Of a stretch of 64,000 nucleotides of DNA, positions 45,401 through 50,405 are shown in pieces. The notes beneath the pieces are model-generated. The model saw only the letters and a list, made by a program, of their open reading frames with translations. It ran no database searches and was not told where the DNA came from. Source of the DNA: Siphonodentalium dalli (Eukaryota; Mollusca; Scaphopoda; Gadilida; Siphonodentaliidae); the NCBI GenBank assembly GCA_032622095.1, contig CP136061.1:194686369-194750368 (forward strand), in the 5' to 3' direction. A program made the position numbers and the translations under genes. Every line of letters starts with the position of its first letter. Positions within the stretch are counted from its first letter, which is position 1.

Positions 45401-45754
45401 GTACTGATAAGAACAATATGCACTGAGCGCAATTTTAATCATAAAACATAAGAACTAAGAACACGTAAGGAATCCTTACCAAATGTCCTTATGGCAGTGG
45501 TATCTCGGCAGAGCGATGGGAGATAACTCTGCCTGGAGTTTGGTACTTACCCTGGGCCTCGGTCTTTCTCTGGAACTGACGGGAATTATGACATCTTTGT
45601 GTTTGAACAGACGGTCGATAGCATCCTGCTTATGTTTTATCCCCTTACAGTCAATATTGTACTTCCTCAGCAGATCGACGCCAACTCTGAGATCTGGGAT
45701 CTTATGGATGTCATCTGCTGTTCGCAGGATATAAGTTGAACTTCTAGACGTCAT
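9033..45754 (-). CDS. DSTYK-like protein: dynamin-type GTPase fused to a protein kinase (10 exons, 992 aa)
   Basis: Ten exons (listed separately) join in matching phase into 2979 nt including the stop. Residues 1-137 are an N-terminal helical region. Residues 138-~380 form a dynamin-like GTPase with P-loop GETGAGKS (138-145), G3 DSPG (241-244) and G4 NKWD (304-307). Residues ~395-700 are mostly helical with coiled coils. Residues ~715-985 are a full kinase: glycine loop 719-726, VAVKK lysine 743, HRDLKPDN with catalytic Asp 852, DVG (869-871) instead of DFG, and MAPE (890-893). Known DSTYK proteins have an N-terminal dynamin-like region and a C-terminal kinase of similar total length, so this is probably a member or divergent paralogue. 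Both catalytic halves keep their key residues. The fusion reading rests on intron phases, not on transcript data. Confidence 0.85.
9435..10538 (-). other. Intron 9
   Basis: AT-rich with no gene. A locally inverted ACATGGTAATTA / TAATTACCATGT pair near 10245-10310 forms a possible hairpin. Confidence 0.7.
10539..10821 (-). CDS. GTPase-kinase gene exon 9 (kinase hinge and catalytic loop)
   Basis: The exon is 283 nt. The acceptor TTCTAG|GGATCT completes an Arg codon, and the donor ATATTG|GTGAGC is phase 0. It encodes DLDHHNIVKYFG, the hinge strand MILEYCDSTL, an S/T/P-rich insert and the catalytic loop VHRDLKPDNIL. Confidence 0.9.
10978..12737. mobile_element. 1.76-kb foldback/TIR element with palindromic satellite, in intron 8
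   Basis: The terminal ~34 bp are inverted copies. The left end CGGTGGCTGATTTAGGACAT is mirrored on the right as ATGTCCTAAATCAGCCACCG-like sequence, and TA stands at both borders. Inside, ~115-bp arms at 11355-11465 and 12000-12116 are inverted copies (word CTGTATAGAGCC). Units of ~183 bp with TTCCAGAAACCTATTC repeat directly at about 11535, 11721 and 11902. The right end is a palindromic satellite. No transposase is visible, and the many open frames are in repeats. Confidence 0.75.
12512..12701. repeat. ~22-bp palindromic satellite (TCTCGTTATAACGAGA)
   Basis: About nine units, each centred on the palindrome CGTTATAACG, are spaced 21-22 bases apart. Several extend to the 16-bp perfect palindrome TCTCGTTATAACGAGA. 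The array sits just inside the right TIR of the foldback element. Confidence 0.85.
13217..13449. mobile_element. Hairpin MITE, TA-flanked (CAGTAATGCCC family)
   Basis: Almost the whole element is one inverted repeat. Arms contain TGCTGTGGTTAAG, ATTACCCATAATTC, GGCTTGTTGCCATTC and CGGAAAGCT. The ends resemble CAGTAATGCC...GGCATTACTG with TA on both sides. This suggests mobilisation by a Tc1/mariner-type transposase (inference). One arm has a short internal duplication. Sister copies are at 29188, 29872, 32593, 57434 and fragments. Confidence 0.8.
13819..14287. mobile_element. TTAA-type MITE (AGGTACTCAA family), 469 bp
   Basis: The TIRs are AGGTACTCAACCCG and CGGGTTGAGTACCT. The right flank is TTAA and the left is CTAA, a one-base change. 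Internal hallmarks are GGCTTTGGGGGTAAAAA and TTCGAGTCGAGGAA. It is near-identical by eye to the copy at 23574. Confidence 0.85.
14653..14662. repeat. 10-bp target-site duplication, left (TTAAACACTT)
   Basis: The same 10-mer recurs at 19003-19012, directly after the other end of the 4.3-kb element. Confidence 0.75.
15772..15963 (+). other. 63-codon open frame in left arm, mirrored in right arm
   Basis: The frame contains NGRNVEPEL and GYSGPLASKLIN. The inverted arm has NGQNVETEL and GYSGPLASTLIN on the minus strand at 17676-17882. The second element copy repeats both (61392-61583 and 63291-63539). No domain is recognised. It is either a decayed piece of the parent element's protein or chance kept by homology of the arms. 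Confidence 0.3.
16085..17690. repeat. ~42-bp minisatellite core of the MULE-like element
   Basis: Degenerate units are built on ACCATACAGTCACTCCATGTATAC-like and ATACACCTCACCCATG-like phrases. The CAGYCAC word spacing is 42 where it can be measured (16379, 16421, 16463). The long Y/H/I/T-rich frames in both orientations (for example 16799-17392) come from this array. Confidence 0.85.
19003..19012. repeat. 10-bp target-site duplication, right (TTAAACACTT)
   Basis: This matches 14653-14662 exactly and closes the 4.3-kb insertion. Confidence 0.75.
19555..19945. repeat. Two ~190-200-bp direct repeats
   Basis: Units begin CTAATTTATTTCCAGTTTCTT at 19555 and 19758 and share GATGTCCAGTAAATATTTTA and CGCTCGATCACACGCAT. 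A shorter motif (CGTGTGATATAGCATCA-like) recurs from about 19010 to 19950. Confidence 0.75.
20160..20230 (+). mobile_element. Possible 3' tail of a non-LTR retroelement
   Basis: A small hairpin (CTCCTAAATTGAGGAGG) is followed by AACAATAAA and then a CTACTACTACT microsatellite. This resembles the 3' ends of some CR1/L2-like LINEs or their SINEs. No reverse transcriptase is seen upstream. Confidence 0.25.
20310..20810. repeat. Degenerate ~30-bp repeat (TTCAAACCAATAG)
   Basis: The words CAAACCAATAG, TCAATAG and AATAGACA recur at irregular ~25-60-base intervals in AT-rich DNA, on intron 8's interior. The units are too diverged to define a consensus by eye. Confidence 0.55.
20940..22080. repeat. 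Degenerate tandem repeats (GCGGAGGTCCC)
   Basis: Units share GTGAATAAGATGAAGAATATT, CAATTAAATAATATTATT, CTAGCGC, a C-TGCGTGGGTGTCC segment and GCGGAGTTCCCTCAACTCGCA. The three clearest are at about 21205-21420, 21597-21720 and 21775-21990. They are non-coding. Confidence 0.65.
22377..22475. repeat. 48-bp tandem duplication
   Basis: The phrase beginning GGGCTCCGTTCCCAAGG occurs at 22381 and again at 22429, with the intervening sequence preserved. It lies in intron 8, about 290 bases from exon 8. Confidence 0.85.
22760..23459 (-). CDS. GTPase-kinase gene exon 8 (stalk and kinase N-lobe)
   Basis: The exon is 700 nt. The acceptor is TTGTAG|GTGTCA and the donor TTGAG|GTGAGC, phase 2. It encodes a helical region with a coiled coil (EVAEKEKNLYTTYARANEQY). 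The kinase N-lobe follows: WDTRAPPLGSGSFADVYL (glycine loop), VAVKK (ATP-anchoring lysine) and LLEDRILR (alpha-C glutamate). Confidence 0.9.
23574..24042. mobile_element. TTAA-type MITE (AGGTACTCAA family) in intron 7
   Basis: It has TTAA on both sides and TIRs AGGTACTCAACCCG/CGGGTTGAGTACCT. It is 469 bp long and very similar to the copy at 13819. It lies ~115 bp upstream (in gene sense) of the exon 8 acceptor. Confidence 0.9.
24047..24717 (-). other. Rest of intron 7
   Basis: Strongly AT-rich, with nothing recognisable beyond the MITE at its right-hand neighbour position. Confidence 0.6.
24718..25166 (-). CDS. GTPase-kinase gene exon 7 (coiled coil)
   Basis: The exon is 449 nt. The acceptor TTTCAG|GTGGAT completes an Arg codon, and the donor GAAG|GTGAGG leaves phase 1. 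It encodes an alpha-helical segment with charged heptads (EEKEKLFEDLRHKIERLELD), a WDPHECPKEGSW linker and a second helix (DFELLEDQIKAIE). It is probably the stalk between the GTPase and kinase. Confidence 0.85.
25354..25429. mobile_element. Small hairpin repeat (AAATGTTCAGATAATAAGTTC family)
   Basis: GAAATGTTCAGATAATAATT pairs with the inverse TTATTATCTAAACATTTCCC across a ~20-base loop. Related hairpins lie at 36139-36190 and 40404-40471. It is in intron 6. Confidence 0.7.
25430..25800. repeat. Two ~190-bp tandem units
   Basis: Both contain ATTCTGCTGTTGTATTATCTG-like, TTTTTCTGTCT, ATCTG and CCAAATGAATAATA words. Each ends in GGGAGAA...AGAAAGGTTTAA-like sequence. A related single unit is at about 36180-36330 and a partial one near 59620-59700. 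The shared end, AAAGGGTTAA, hints at a TTAA-targeting MITE. Confidence 0.6.
26176..26288 (-). CDS. GTPase-kinase gene exon 6
   Basis: The exon is 113 nt. The acceptor is GAACAG|GCAACC and the donor TATAG|GTACGT, ending in phase 2. It encodes ATKNVQYDVQDPALDDLLGG onward to LGNHYR, the end of the GTPase fold. It is separated from exon 5 by a 10.8-kb intron, so an additional small exon in between cannot be excluded. The phases do match without one. Confidence 0.75.
26417..27008. mobile_element. TTAA-type MITE (AGGCCCACTT family), interrupted
   Basis: The left end is TTAA-AGGCCCACTT and the right end AAGTGGGCTTTTAA. The left arm is split at a TTAA by the palindromic MITE at 26429-26821. Sister copies at 43702-44148 and 45815-46154 share GAGGAAGCTCC and ATTGTATTATC. 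It lies in intron 5. Confidence 0.75.
26429..26821. mobile_element. piggyBac-type MITE with two long palindromes (nested)
   Basis: TTAA flanks both ends, and the ends are CCCTTTACCCAACA and TGTTGGGTAAAGGG. Two palindromes (about 26572-26646 and 26727-26797) are built on CCAATGCATTCTCTTATA. They flank a T/A-rich centre. The TTAA-CCC start is typical of piggyBac termini. No transposase is present. Confidence 0.8.
27393..27716. mobile_element. Inverted-repeat element, ~320 bp
   Basis: The left arm (GAGTTGCACATACCTGCATA ... CAGGTATTTATCTGG) is mirrored on the right (CCAGATAAATACCTG ... GTATGTGCAACTC). The centre is AT-rich. A plus-strand 65-codon frame at 27230-27427 overlaps the left arm and has no recognisable domain. 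Confidence 0.5.
28364..28480. mobile_element. Palindromic MITE copy (CCAATGCATTCTC family)
   Basis: A near-perfect palindrome built on GGCCAATGCATTCTC with TATATGCGAG lies at about 28364-28436. It is followed by AAAGGGTTAA, the right piggyBac-type end. The left TTAA end is not clear. Confidence 0.65.
28623..29040. mobile_element. TIR element of the TGGGAG family with CTTAAGCGTAAT repeats
   Basis: It has TA on both sides and ends TGGGAG and CTCCCA. The interior is an array of CTTAAGC(G/A)(C/T)AAT-like words, as in the 6401-8055 element. It is in intron 5. Confidence 0.7.
29188..29407. mobile_element. Hairpin MITE (CAGTAATGCCC family)
   Basis: It has TA on both sides and ends CAGTAATACCC and GGGCATTACTG. 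The arms pair almost throughout and turn at TCTCGTCGAGA near 29288. Confidence 0.85.
29872..30021. mobile_element. Near-perfect 150-bp palindrome (CAGTAATGC family)
   Basis: TA flanks both sides. The two arms are almost perfectly complementary and meet at GGAAATATATTTCC. This short version lacks the GGCTTGTTGCC segment of its relatives. Confidence 0.9.
30238..30579. mobile_element. TTAA-type MITE (AGATGGTCTATA family)
   Basis: It has TTAA on both sides and ends AGATGGTCTATA and GATCCATCT. A second, fuller copy is at 37584-37974. Confidence 0.7.
30580..32592. other. Intron 5 interior, AT-rich with palindrome remnants
   Basis: No coding sequence is seen. It holds a C-run near 30990 and the degraded CCAATGCATTCTC palindromes noted at 31240. 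It ends next to a hairpin MITE. Confidence 0.55.
31240..31316. mobile_element. Palindrome of the CCAATGCATTCTC family
   Basis: TTAATGCATTCTCTTATA pairs with the inverse ending GAGAATGCATTGG, with an asymmetric loop (ATCCTATGGGAG). Further degraded copies follow at about 31385-31505, 32252-32325 and 32352-32432. Confidence 0.7.
32593..32770. mobile_element. Hairpin MITE (CAGTAATGCCC family)
   Basis: It has TA on both sides and ends CAGTAATGCCC/GGGCATTACTG. One arm has lost part of the GGCTTGTTGCC segment. A half copy (one arm only) lies just downstream at about 32865-32966. Confidence 0.8.
32967..34133. other. Intron 5 interior, no gene seen
   Basis: AT-rich. Short frames (33226-33420, 33650-33883) show no recognisable domain and no splice-phase continuity with the surrounding gene. 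Confidence 0.5.
34134..35348. mobile_element. Probable third TGGGAGGCC element with CTTAAGCGCAATT arrays at both ends
   Basis: The left end is TGGGAGGCCAAATTGCCA and the right end a diverged TGTGGCCTCTCA. Dense arrays of CTTAAGCGCAATTAATTGC-like palindromic words occupy 34165-34390 and 35175-35330, just inside each end. The TA duplication is not clear here. Confidence 0.45.
36139..36190. mobile_element. Small hairpin repeat (AAATGTTCAGATAATAAGTTC family)
   Basis: GGGAAATGTTCAGATAATA pairs with TATTATCTAAGCATTTCCC over a short loop. The neighbouring 36190-36330 sequence matches the 25430-25800 repeat units. Confidence 0.7.
36705..36770. repeat. 24-bp tandem repeat, three units
   Basis: TTTATTTTATAAACCGGGTAG-type units are repeated three times with one A/C change. 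The period is a multiple of three, so the minus frame reads KINYPVY repeats by composition. Confidence 0.85.
37105..37302 (-). CDS. GTPase-kinase gene exon 5 (G4 motif)
   Basis: The exon is 198 nt (66 codons), phase 0 at both ends. The acceptor is CTTCAG|CTGGAA with a long pyrimidine tract, and the donor AATCAG|GTTGGT. It encodes TIFVCNKWDLV, the N/TKxD G4 guanine-specificity motif, and a following VHYISVN strand that is a plausible G5 region. Confidence 0.9.
37584..37974. mobile_element. TTAA-type MITE (AGATGGTCTATA family) in intron 4
   Basis: It has TTAA on both sides and ends AGATGGTCTATA and TAGACCATCT. The interior is AT-rich with CCTGGGTATTAAATAATA and its inverse. Confidence 0.8.
38269..38507. 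mobile_element. piggyBac-type palindromic MITE ending inside exon 4's flank
   Basis: It has TTAA on both sides and ends CCCTTCCATGA and CATGAAAGGG. Two CCAATGCATTCTC palindromes lie inside. Its right border is only 30 bp from the exon 4 donor, so it sits at the very start of intron 4. Confidence 0.8.
38537..38668 (-). CDS. GTPase-kinase gene exon 4 (G3 motif)
   Basis: The exon is 132 nt (44 codons). The acceptor is CTTCAG|GAGGGT and the donor GATCGG|GTAAAT, phase 0 at both ends. It encodes VIIDSPGIGG, the DxxG-type G3 motif, and the helix and strand that follow (GFIYVLNPG). Confidence 0.9.
39157..39446 (-). CDS. GTPase-kinase gene exon 3 (P-loop)
   Basis: The exon is 290 nt. The acceptor TTCAAG|GAGAGA completes a split glycine codon to give GETGAGKSSFLNLILGG, the G1/P-loop of a large GTPase. 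TPLGCTA further on is a plausible G2 threonine region. The donor is TTGCAG|GTTAGT, phase 0. Confidence 0.9.
39545..39640. repeat. Interstitial telomere-like repeats (CCCTAA-related)
   Basis: Degenerate AACCTTAACCCTAGCC and AACCCTAACCTAACCCTATAACCC runs occur in intron 2, just upstream (gene sense) of exon 3. The motif matches the TTAGGG telomere type with substitutions. Confidence 0.55.
39719..39782. mobile_element. Minimal hairpin MITE (CAGTAATGCCC family)
   Basis: CAGTAATGCCCTAAATAATC plus GACTCCTTAA is followed by its inverse. Only the two terminal arms are left, and the right tip (ATTAC) is shortened. Confidence 0.75.
40404..40471. mobile_element. Small hairpin repeat (AAATGTTCAGATAATAAGTTC family)
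   Basis: GGGAAATGTTCAGATAATAA pairs with TTATTGTCTGAACATTTCC. The 93-codon frame spanning it on the plus strand is not supported as coding. Confidence 0.7.
40672..40957. repeat. 286-bp direct duplication, unit 1
   Basis: It begins TTAATGTCTGATTCG and ends GAACATCATG. It recurs as 41441-41726 with the same length and only a few differences. The unit includes the left part of an older AGGTACTC-family element (from about 40782) with a G-run. Confidence 0.9.
40962..41440. mobile_element. TTAA-type MITE (AGGTACTCAA family) at duplication junction
   Basis: It is 479 bp with TIRs AGGTACTCAATCCG and CGGATTGAGTACCT, TTAA on both sides, in intron 2. It sits exactly between the two 286-bp repeats. Confidence 0.9.
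41441..41726. repeat. 286-bp direct duplication, unit 2
   Basis: It matches 40672-40957. The older element it belongs to continues to a right end GGATTGAGTACCT followed by TTAA at about 41866-41881. Confidence 0.9.
41882..42835 (-). other. Rest of intron 2
   Basis: It contains two CAAGATGGCGCC/AAAGATGGCGGCC-bearing units (about 41895-41990 and 42055-42150) with a similar follow-on (ACAGAAAACCGC...CACT). These are a degenerate repeat. The remainder is AT-rich and has no gene. Confidence 0.45.
42836..43043 (-). CDS. GTPase-kinase gene exon 2
   Basis: The exon is 208 nt. The acceptor is TTTCAG|TCTCAA and the donor GCAG|GTATGG, ending in phase 1. It encodes SQKVFDEVLD through SILVA plus the first base of the P-loop glycine. 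That places it directly before the GTPase G1 motif, as expected for a beta strand leading into the P-loop. Confidence 0.85.
43146..43695. mobile_element. hAT-like MITE (CAGGGGG family), 550 bp
   Basis: The ends are CAGGGGGGGG... with TCGGAAAAAAATTTC and GGCACGTATGGC, mirrored by GGCATACGTGCCGGAA and CCCCCCCCTG. CATTAAA stands on both sides. A CAGGG end with a ~7-8-bp duplication fits hAT elements (inference). It is in intron 1, ~100 bp from exon 2. A long second copy is at 56141 and an end fragment at 58335-58398. Confidence 0.7.
43702..44148. mobile_element. TTAA-type MITE (AGGCCCACTT family)
   Basis: The left end is AGGCCAATTTAATTTTC and the right end AATTAAGTGGGCCT, with TTAA on both sides. 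The left TTAA is shared with the CATTAAA duplication of the adjacent hAT-like MITE. Confidence 0.8.
44300..44870. repeat. ~195-bp degenerate repeat with poly-G end
   Basis: It is related to 5080-5790. It has ACTGGCCACCGGGGAGGAACC and ACTGGCCATCGGGTGGGATC, TTTCCAACTGACGGCCATTTC and AATTTCCAACTACTGTTGTG. It ends in a G-run at about 44850. It is in intron 1. Confidence 0.65.
45551..45754 (-). CDS. GTPase-kinase gene exon 1 (start codon)
   Basis: This holds 68 codons, from an ATG with A at -3 to a consensus donor (AGG|GTAAGT), phase 0. An in-frame stop lies about 36 bases upstream, so this is the first ATG of its frame. A TATCAG| sequence just upstream (about 45777) could be the acceptor of a 5'-UTR intron. 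It encodes a basic helical N-terminus ending RERPRPR. Confidence 0.75.
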
Positions 45755-45814
45755 CTTGCGTCGTTCCTCTCGGCCAGCTGATAATTACAGAGATATGATA
45801 TTATTATAAGTTAA

Positions 45815-46154
45815 AGGCCCACTTAATTTTCGAACCCCCCCCCCCCAGATAATTCTATATAAAATATATGCCATATATTATATACCATTTGAAAGAGGAA
45901 GCTCCAAAACATTGTATTATCTAATTATGTGTAAAAACTGAGAACATGTTGTTCTGGGAGACATACCGAGGGAAATCTTTCTATGATTTCAGCTGTTTTC
46001 TATTTCTCTATGTGCATCTTCTGAGACACAGACGTTTCATATTGTTGATGAATTATAGTATTTAAATAATATTTTATGGCATAGATTGTTATTTAAACCA
46101 TTTATGAAGGCACTATAACAAAAATAATCGGTGACTCGAATATAAAGTGGGCCT
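45815..46154. mobile_element. TTAA-type MITE (AGGCCCACTT family) just upstream of the gene start
   Basis: It is 340 bp with TTAA on both sides and ends AGGCCCACTTAATTTTCGAA and AAAGTGGGCCT. It carries a C-run. Its near end is 60 bp from the ATG at 45754, so it lies in the 5' UTR or promoter region unless a 5' intron intervenes. Confidence 0.85.
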
Positions 46155-46497
46155 TTAACGATGCCTGGTCTGATTTGTCACCAAATAAGTTAGAATTTCC
46201 TGAGCCAAATTTCCCGCTTACCATGCAATACTTGCAAGTTGCAACCAACATCCTTCGTATCACATATGCATCGCAAAAAAAACAAAAACATCATCCATAA
46301 GCAATACGTCAAAACCTATTATAAAAGTTCACAATTGAGAACGCTCTTTATTATCTAGCGGTTTTGGGTGACGGAAGCATGGACGCTCTTTATAAGAGAC
46401 AATCATTGAGATTTGTACTTGTCTGATAAAAATTCCAAAACGTGCTAAAATGTCTTCTTCTGAAAGTCGACGTCTGACCACCATTTGGTCATATTAA
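46155..46497. other. Upstream flank, nothing recognised
   Basis: Mixed AT-rich sequence 5' of the gene. I see no clear TATA/initiator and no repeat pair. Confidence 0.4.
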
Positions 46498-47007
46498 AGA
46501 TGCATAATCCGAATTAACGCTCGAAAATTACTATTTCCTTGGCTTCGGGGTAAAAATATTTGATTCGAGTCGAGTAACCCACCCATCAAAGCTCAGAGTG
46601 ATCTGATATCGATGTTTGATATCTATTATTTTTTACCACCGATATTTTTAAGTGGCCCAGTAAACAGTCGACGAGAAGACTTTCTCTGAACAAATTGCGG
46701 ATGAAGATGGATAACTCTAAAATCAAGTTACTTTTTTTGTGTCAGATATTTGACAAACCTGCAAAATTTCGTTGAACAATATGTTGATAAATAATAGGTT
46801 TTGGGCAATTTTATACTACAGTTGACTGTGGTTAGCATTATTTTTGGGCAATTACTAGATTTTTTGGCAATTACTCAATTTTATACTATAGTTGACTGTG
46901 GTTAGCATTATTTTTTTGGCAATTACTCGATTACTGAAGCGGCATTTCAATTTTTTATTTTTTTTGTTGATGATGATATGGGGAACATCGAATCGGATTA
47001 AGTACCT
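46498..47007. mobile_element. Diverged TTAA-type MITE (AGGTACTCAA family)
   Basis: The left end AGATGCATAATCCG and right end CGGATTAAGTACCT are diverged, with TTAA on both sides. An internal ~60-bp segment (TTTATACTATAGTTGACTGTGG) is duplicated near 46811 and 46880. Confidence 0.75.
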
Positions 47008-48043
47008 TTAATGGGGTCCGATCTAACTATATCTGGCACAGAAACAGTTACGGTGTCAAATCGGACAGAGAAGCATTAAAGGGACACAGTGTCTTCGAAA
47101 TGGGTTCATACAAAATAACATTTGTTTTTTTTATACTAAAGTCTGTAAAACAACTGTCATTAACAAGTACATGCAAACATTGATCAACTTTGTTCTTATT
47201 TTCAATATAAATCGTATCGAAATATTTAGGTACAGATTTGCAGTGCCATTACCGATAAGTAAAATTAGTCCAATAAGATACCAAAAAAGCTTGACGGTAA
47301 ACCTTGGAAAAGAGGTCAAGGCATTCAAAAATATACACTGAAAATCATATATAGAATACTATTTGAACTTACTACACGAGTAGGGATGTTTGTTGACAAA
47401 TCACGGTAACAGTTTTGTTTACATAACTATGGGTTCAACACGTGAAATAGCTTTATTAGAGAGCTATCAATATAAAACAAGTTTATCAATTTCCCTATGT
47501 TCTTCTTAAAGGTGATTTTTTTACAGACGTTTTTCATGGATCCCTTTAAATATTCAACAAGCTGAGGATTTCTTGCCGATACTTGAAGTCTGAAAGCGAG
47601 ATAGATGGTCTACGCCTGGTTATTAGTTTAAACATATTTTTTATTCTCAATCAAATATAATTAATTATGTGCTGATCCATTATTTATAATTAACCTGGCT
47701 ATTGGTTACAGCTTCTGATAACTTTAGCACTTTCCGGCATTGTGAAAGACGGAACAATTAACCTCGACCATGGATATGTATACGCACACCAATCGCCCGA
47801 AAAACATACATAAATATATATATATTTATATATATAATATTGACTCAAGAAACTTCTTCGTTTCGTTTCTTTGATACTATCGATGCCCGCGAGCAAACGT
47901 TAATGTGTGTAGGTGTGCATGCATATACAGCATATTATACACCTGGGCGATTGTGTACTCCTAGCTCGTTTCCAATACATGGGCTGCTTCTGACGAATGA
48001 CATAATCATGCAACTTGTCAAGAACATTTTATTCCGAGATTAA
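47008..48043. other. Spacer, no gene seen
   Basis: AT-rich. A 65-codon hydrophobic minus frame (47131-47328) has no recognisable features beyond composition. A TATATA-rich tract lies near 47815. Confidence 0.45.
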
Positions 48044-48502
48044 AGGTACTCAATCCGATAAAACTCTATTTCAATGGCTTCGGGGGTCAAAAATATTTGA
48101 TTCGAGTCGAGGAAGTCACCCATCAAATAAAAGCTCAGATTTGTTAGATATCGATTTTAGAAATCTATTATTTTTCATTATCGGGAATACTTTCTGGCCC
48201 AGAAGACAGTCAAAATTGCGTTATTATTACCACTTGATTTTAGAGTTATCCATCCTTGTCTGTTTGAATAGTGTTTTGGCAGGTTACGAAATTGACGGCA
48301 ATTATTAGTACTCATCTCGAGCAATTAACAAATTTCAAAAATCAATATGTAATAACTCTGAGCTTTGTTTGATGGGTTCCTCGACTCGAATCAAATATTT
48401 TTTACCCCCAAAGCCAAAGAAATAGTAATATAGGACCCTCTGATCGGATTGTTGTTGTTGGAATCTGTTGAGATGGGGACCCTCTGTTCGGATTGAGTAC
48501 CT
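48044..48502. mobile_element. TTAA-type MITE (AGGTACTCAA family), reverse orientation
   Basis: It has TTAA on both sides and lies inverted relative to the copies at 13819, 23574 and 40962. The internal words GGCTTCGGGGGTCAAAAA and TTCGAGTCGAGGAA are intact. Confidence 0.9.
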
Positions 48503-49794
48503 TTAAGATAAACGAAAAAAAACGGTTTCTCCCAGTCAGCGAATTGTATTAAATTTGTTGTTGAATATAGTTCAGAGACGGATGAAATTAAATTATGTAA
48601 AGGATAATGTTCGAAGCAGAGGGAATTCGGTAAAAGAATAGACGAGGGCTTGCCCGAGTCTATTCTTTACCGAATACCCGACGCTGAGAATATTATCTGA
48701 CTTAAAACCCACTCATTGAATTGTCGTTGGAGCCAACTATGTGTCTGGCCGACAGCTCTGCCTTGATTACCTGAGTACACGCCCACAGTTCAGCACGGAC
48801 AGTTTGTGATGTCCGTGTTGTCCACGATGAAAAACAAACACATTTCAATTATTATTTAATTCGAATTAGGACTCGCCAGTTGAGGGACGTTTCTTCCGAA
48901 GTTTGTCGTTGCGCTATGGATTCGGACAGTGTGTGTGAGCAATATCTTACTATATTTCTTTCTTGATTTAAAGATGCCCCATCTAATTCGACATCAAATA
49001 CGTTAACATTCCATAATAATTTATCAGCCTCCCGTACCCCCGTATATATCATTTCCCATATGTTCAAACCCTGGGAGCCTTTTCTAATATCTTCTGATGG
49101 GGTTGAAGATTGAACAAACCATGCAGGGAATATATTTCTGTGTTAATACTTGTTCCTTGAATATAAATTCCCAGCTCGAGGTTGCAAGATTTGTGTAGCT
49201 TTGTGAGCCAACATCAATGAAATTCCAAGCGACGCATAGTACAATCGATTAATTAAAGTCCCACAGACCTTTACCTGCTATAAAATACAGTGTTATTACG
49301 GAACAGTTATAACCGAGCATTATGTTAACTGCATTTTTTTTTCAATGTTATAAAACTTCCCTGTCAGAGCAACAGAAAGTTACCATGTTTTGAATTAGTG
49401 GAGTATGATATCTTGGCGAAGCCAGAGTAGATATGCATGACATGTCTATACACATGGGTATACGCTGTTCTGTTTCAATTTGATACTGGAAATGTTATAT
49501 TTTTTCTGTGCTTCCCCATTGTATTAAAAATAACCATGTGAGCACTTTCTCGTTCAATAAGTAACGTATAGTTAAAATCTGTGTTAAACGGTTTTGTGTT
49601 TATTTGACCGACTTAGGGACGTATTTAGATGTTATCTATATGTGTTTTAGCCTGTCTGCGGACTTTTCTAAATGTTGGTGTTTTTGTATCAAAGTTTGAA
49701 GAAATTTTATTTAATTTTTTGGCTTGGCAATATAAAATCAAAATCGCTAAATATTTGTGAGTTTTAATTAGCTCAGCAAATTAAAGGTACTCAA
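48503..49794. other. Spacer, no gene seen
   Basis: A short inverted pair, ATTCGGTAAAGAATAGAC / GTCTATTCTTTACCGAAT, occurs at 48627-48675. The rest is AT-rich without a supported coding region. Confidence 0.45.
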
Positions 49795-50228
49795 TCCGAT
49801 TAAGCACCCCTAAATTACAATTTCTGTGACTTCAGGGGTAAAAAAAATATTTGATTCGAGTCGAGGAACCCATCCATCAAAGCTCAGAGTTATTAGATAT
49901 TAATTTTTAAAGTTTTCAATTATGCTTACTAATAATTGCCCCTAAGTTTGTAATTTTCTCGAGATGTATAATTTTCACAGAAACACTTATTCAAACAGGC
50001 GAAGCTGGATAACTCTAAAATCAAGTGTATTAATAACGCAATTTTGACTGAGACCATCCTTTTGACGGCGTGTTTCTGGGCCAGAAACAATAGAAATAAC
50101 AAAACTTCAAAAAACAATCTGATCACTATGAGCGTTGATAGGTAGGTTACTCGTCTCGAATCAATTATTGTTTATCCCCGAAGCCAAAGAAATAGTAATT
50201 TATAAGGGCCTGATCTGATTGAGTACCT
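49795..50228. mobile_element. TTAA-type MITE (AGGTACTCAA family), 434 bp
   Basis: It has TTAA on both sides and ends AGGTACTCAATCCG / ATTGAGTACCT, and is moderately diverged. Confidence 0.85.
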
Positions 50229-50344
50229 TTAAGTGTTCCGATATTTAATGCAGCTTGCCGACACGCTATATTGACTCAACTTACATGATTGGGGGAGGAG
50301 CCACTCTATGACGTCCCTCAGTCGATTTAATCCCTCGTGTATTC

Positions 50345-50405
50345 GTAAAAAATAATGCCCACGGGCATTCTTAAAAAATAATGCCCACGGGCATTCTTAA
50401 AAAAG
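50345..50405. repeat. 27-bp tandem duplication with near-palindromic core
   Basis: TAAAAAATAATGCCCACGGG CATTCT-type units are repeated twice, with a degraded third. Each core, ATGCCCACGGGCAT, is nearly self-complementary. Confidence 0.8.

Noticed and set aside
9033-45754. Two separate genes (a GTPase and a kinase) instead of one
   Set aside because: Exon phases run in register from exon 1 to exon 10. I see no stop or start codon between the modules that would end or begin a gene. Still, only transcripts can settle it.
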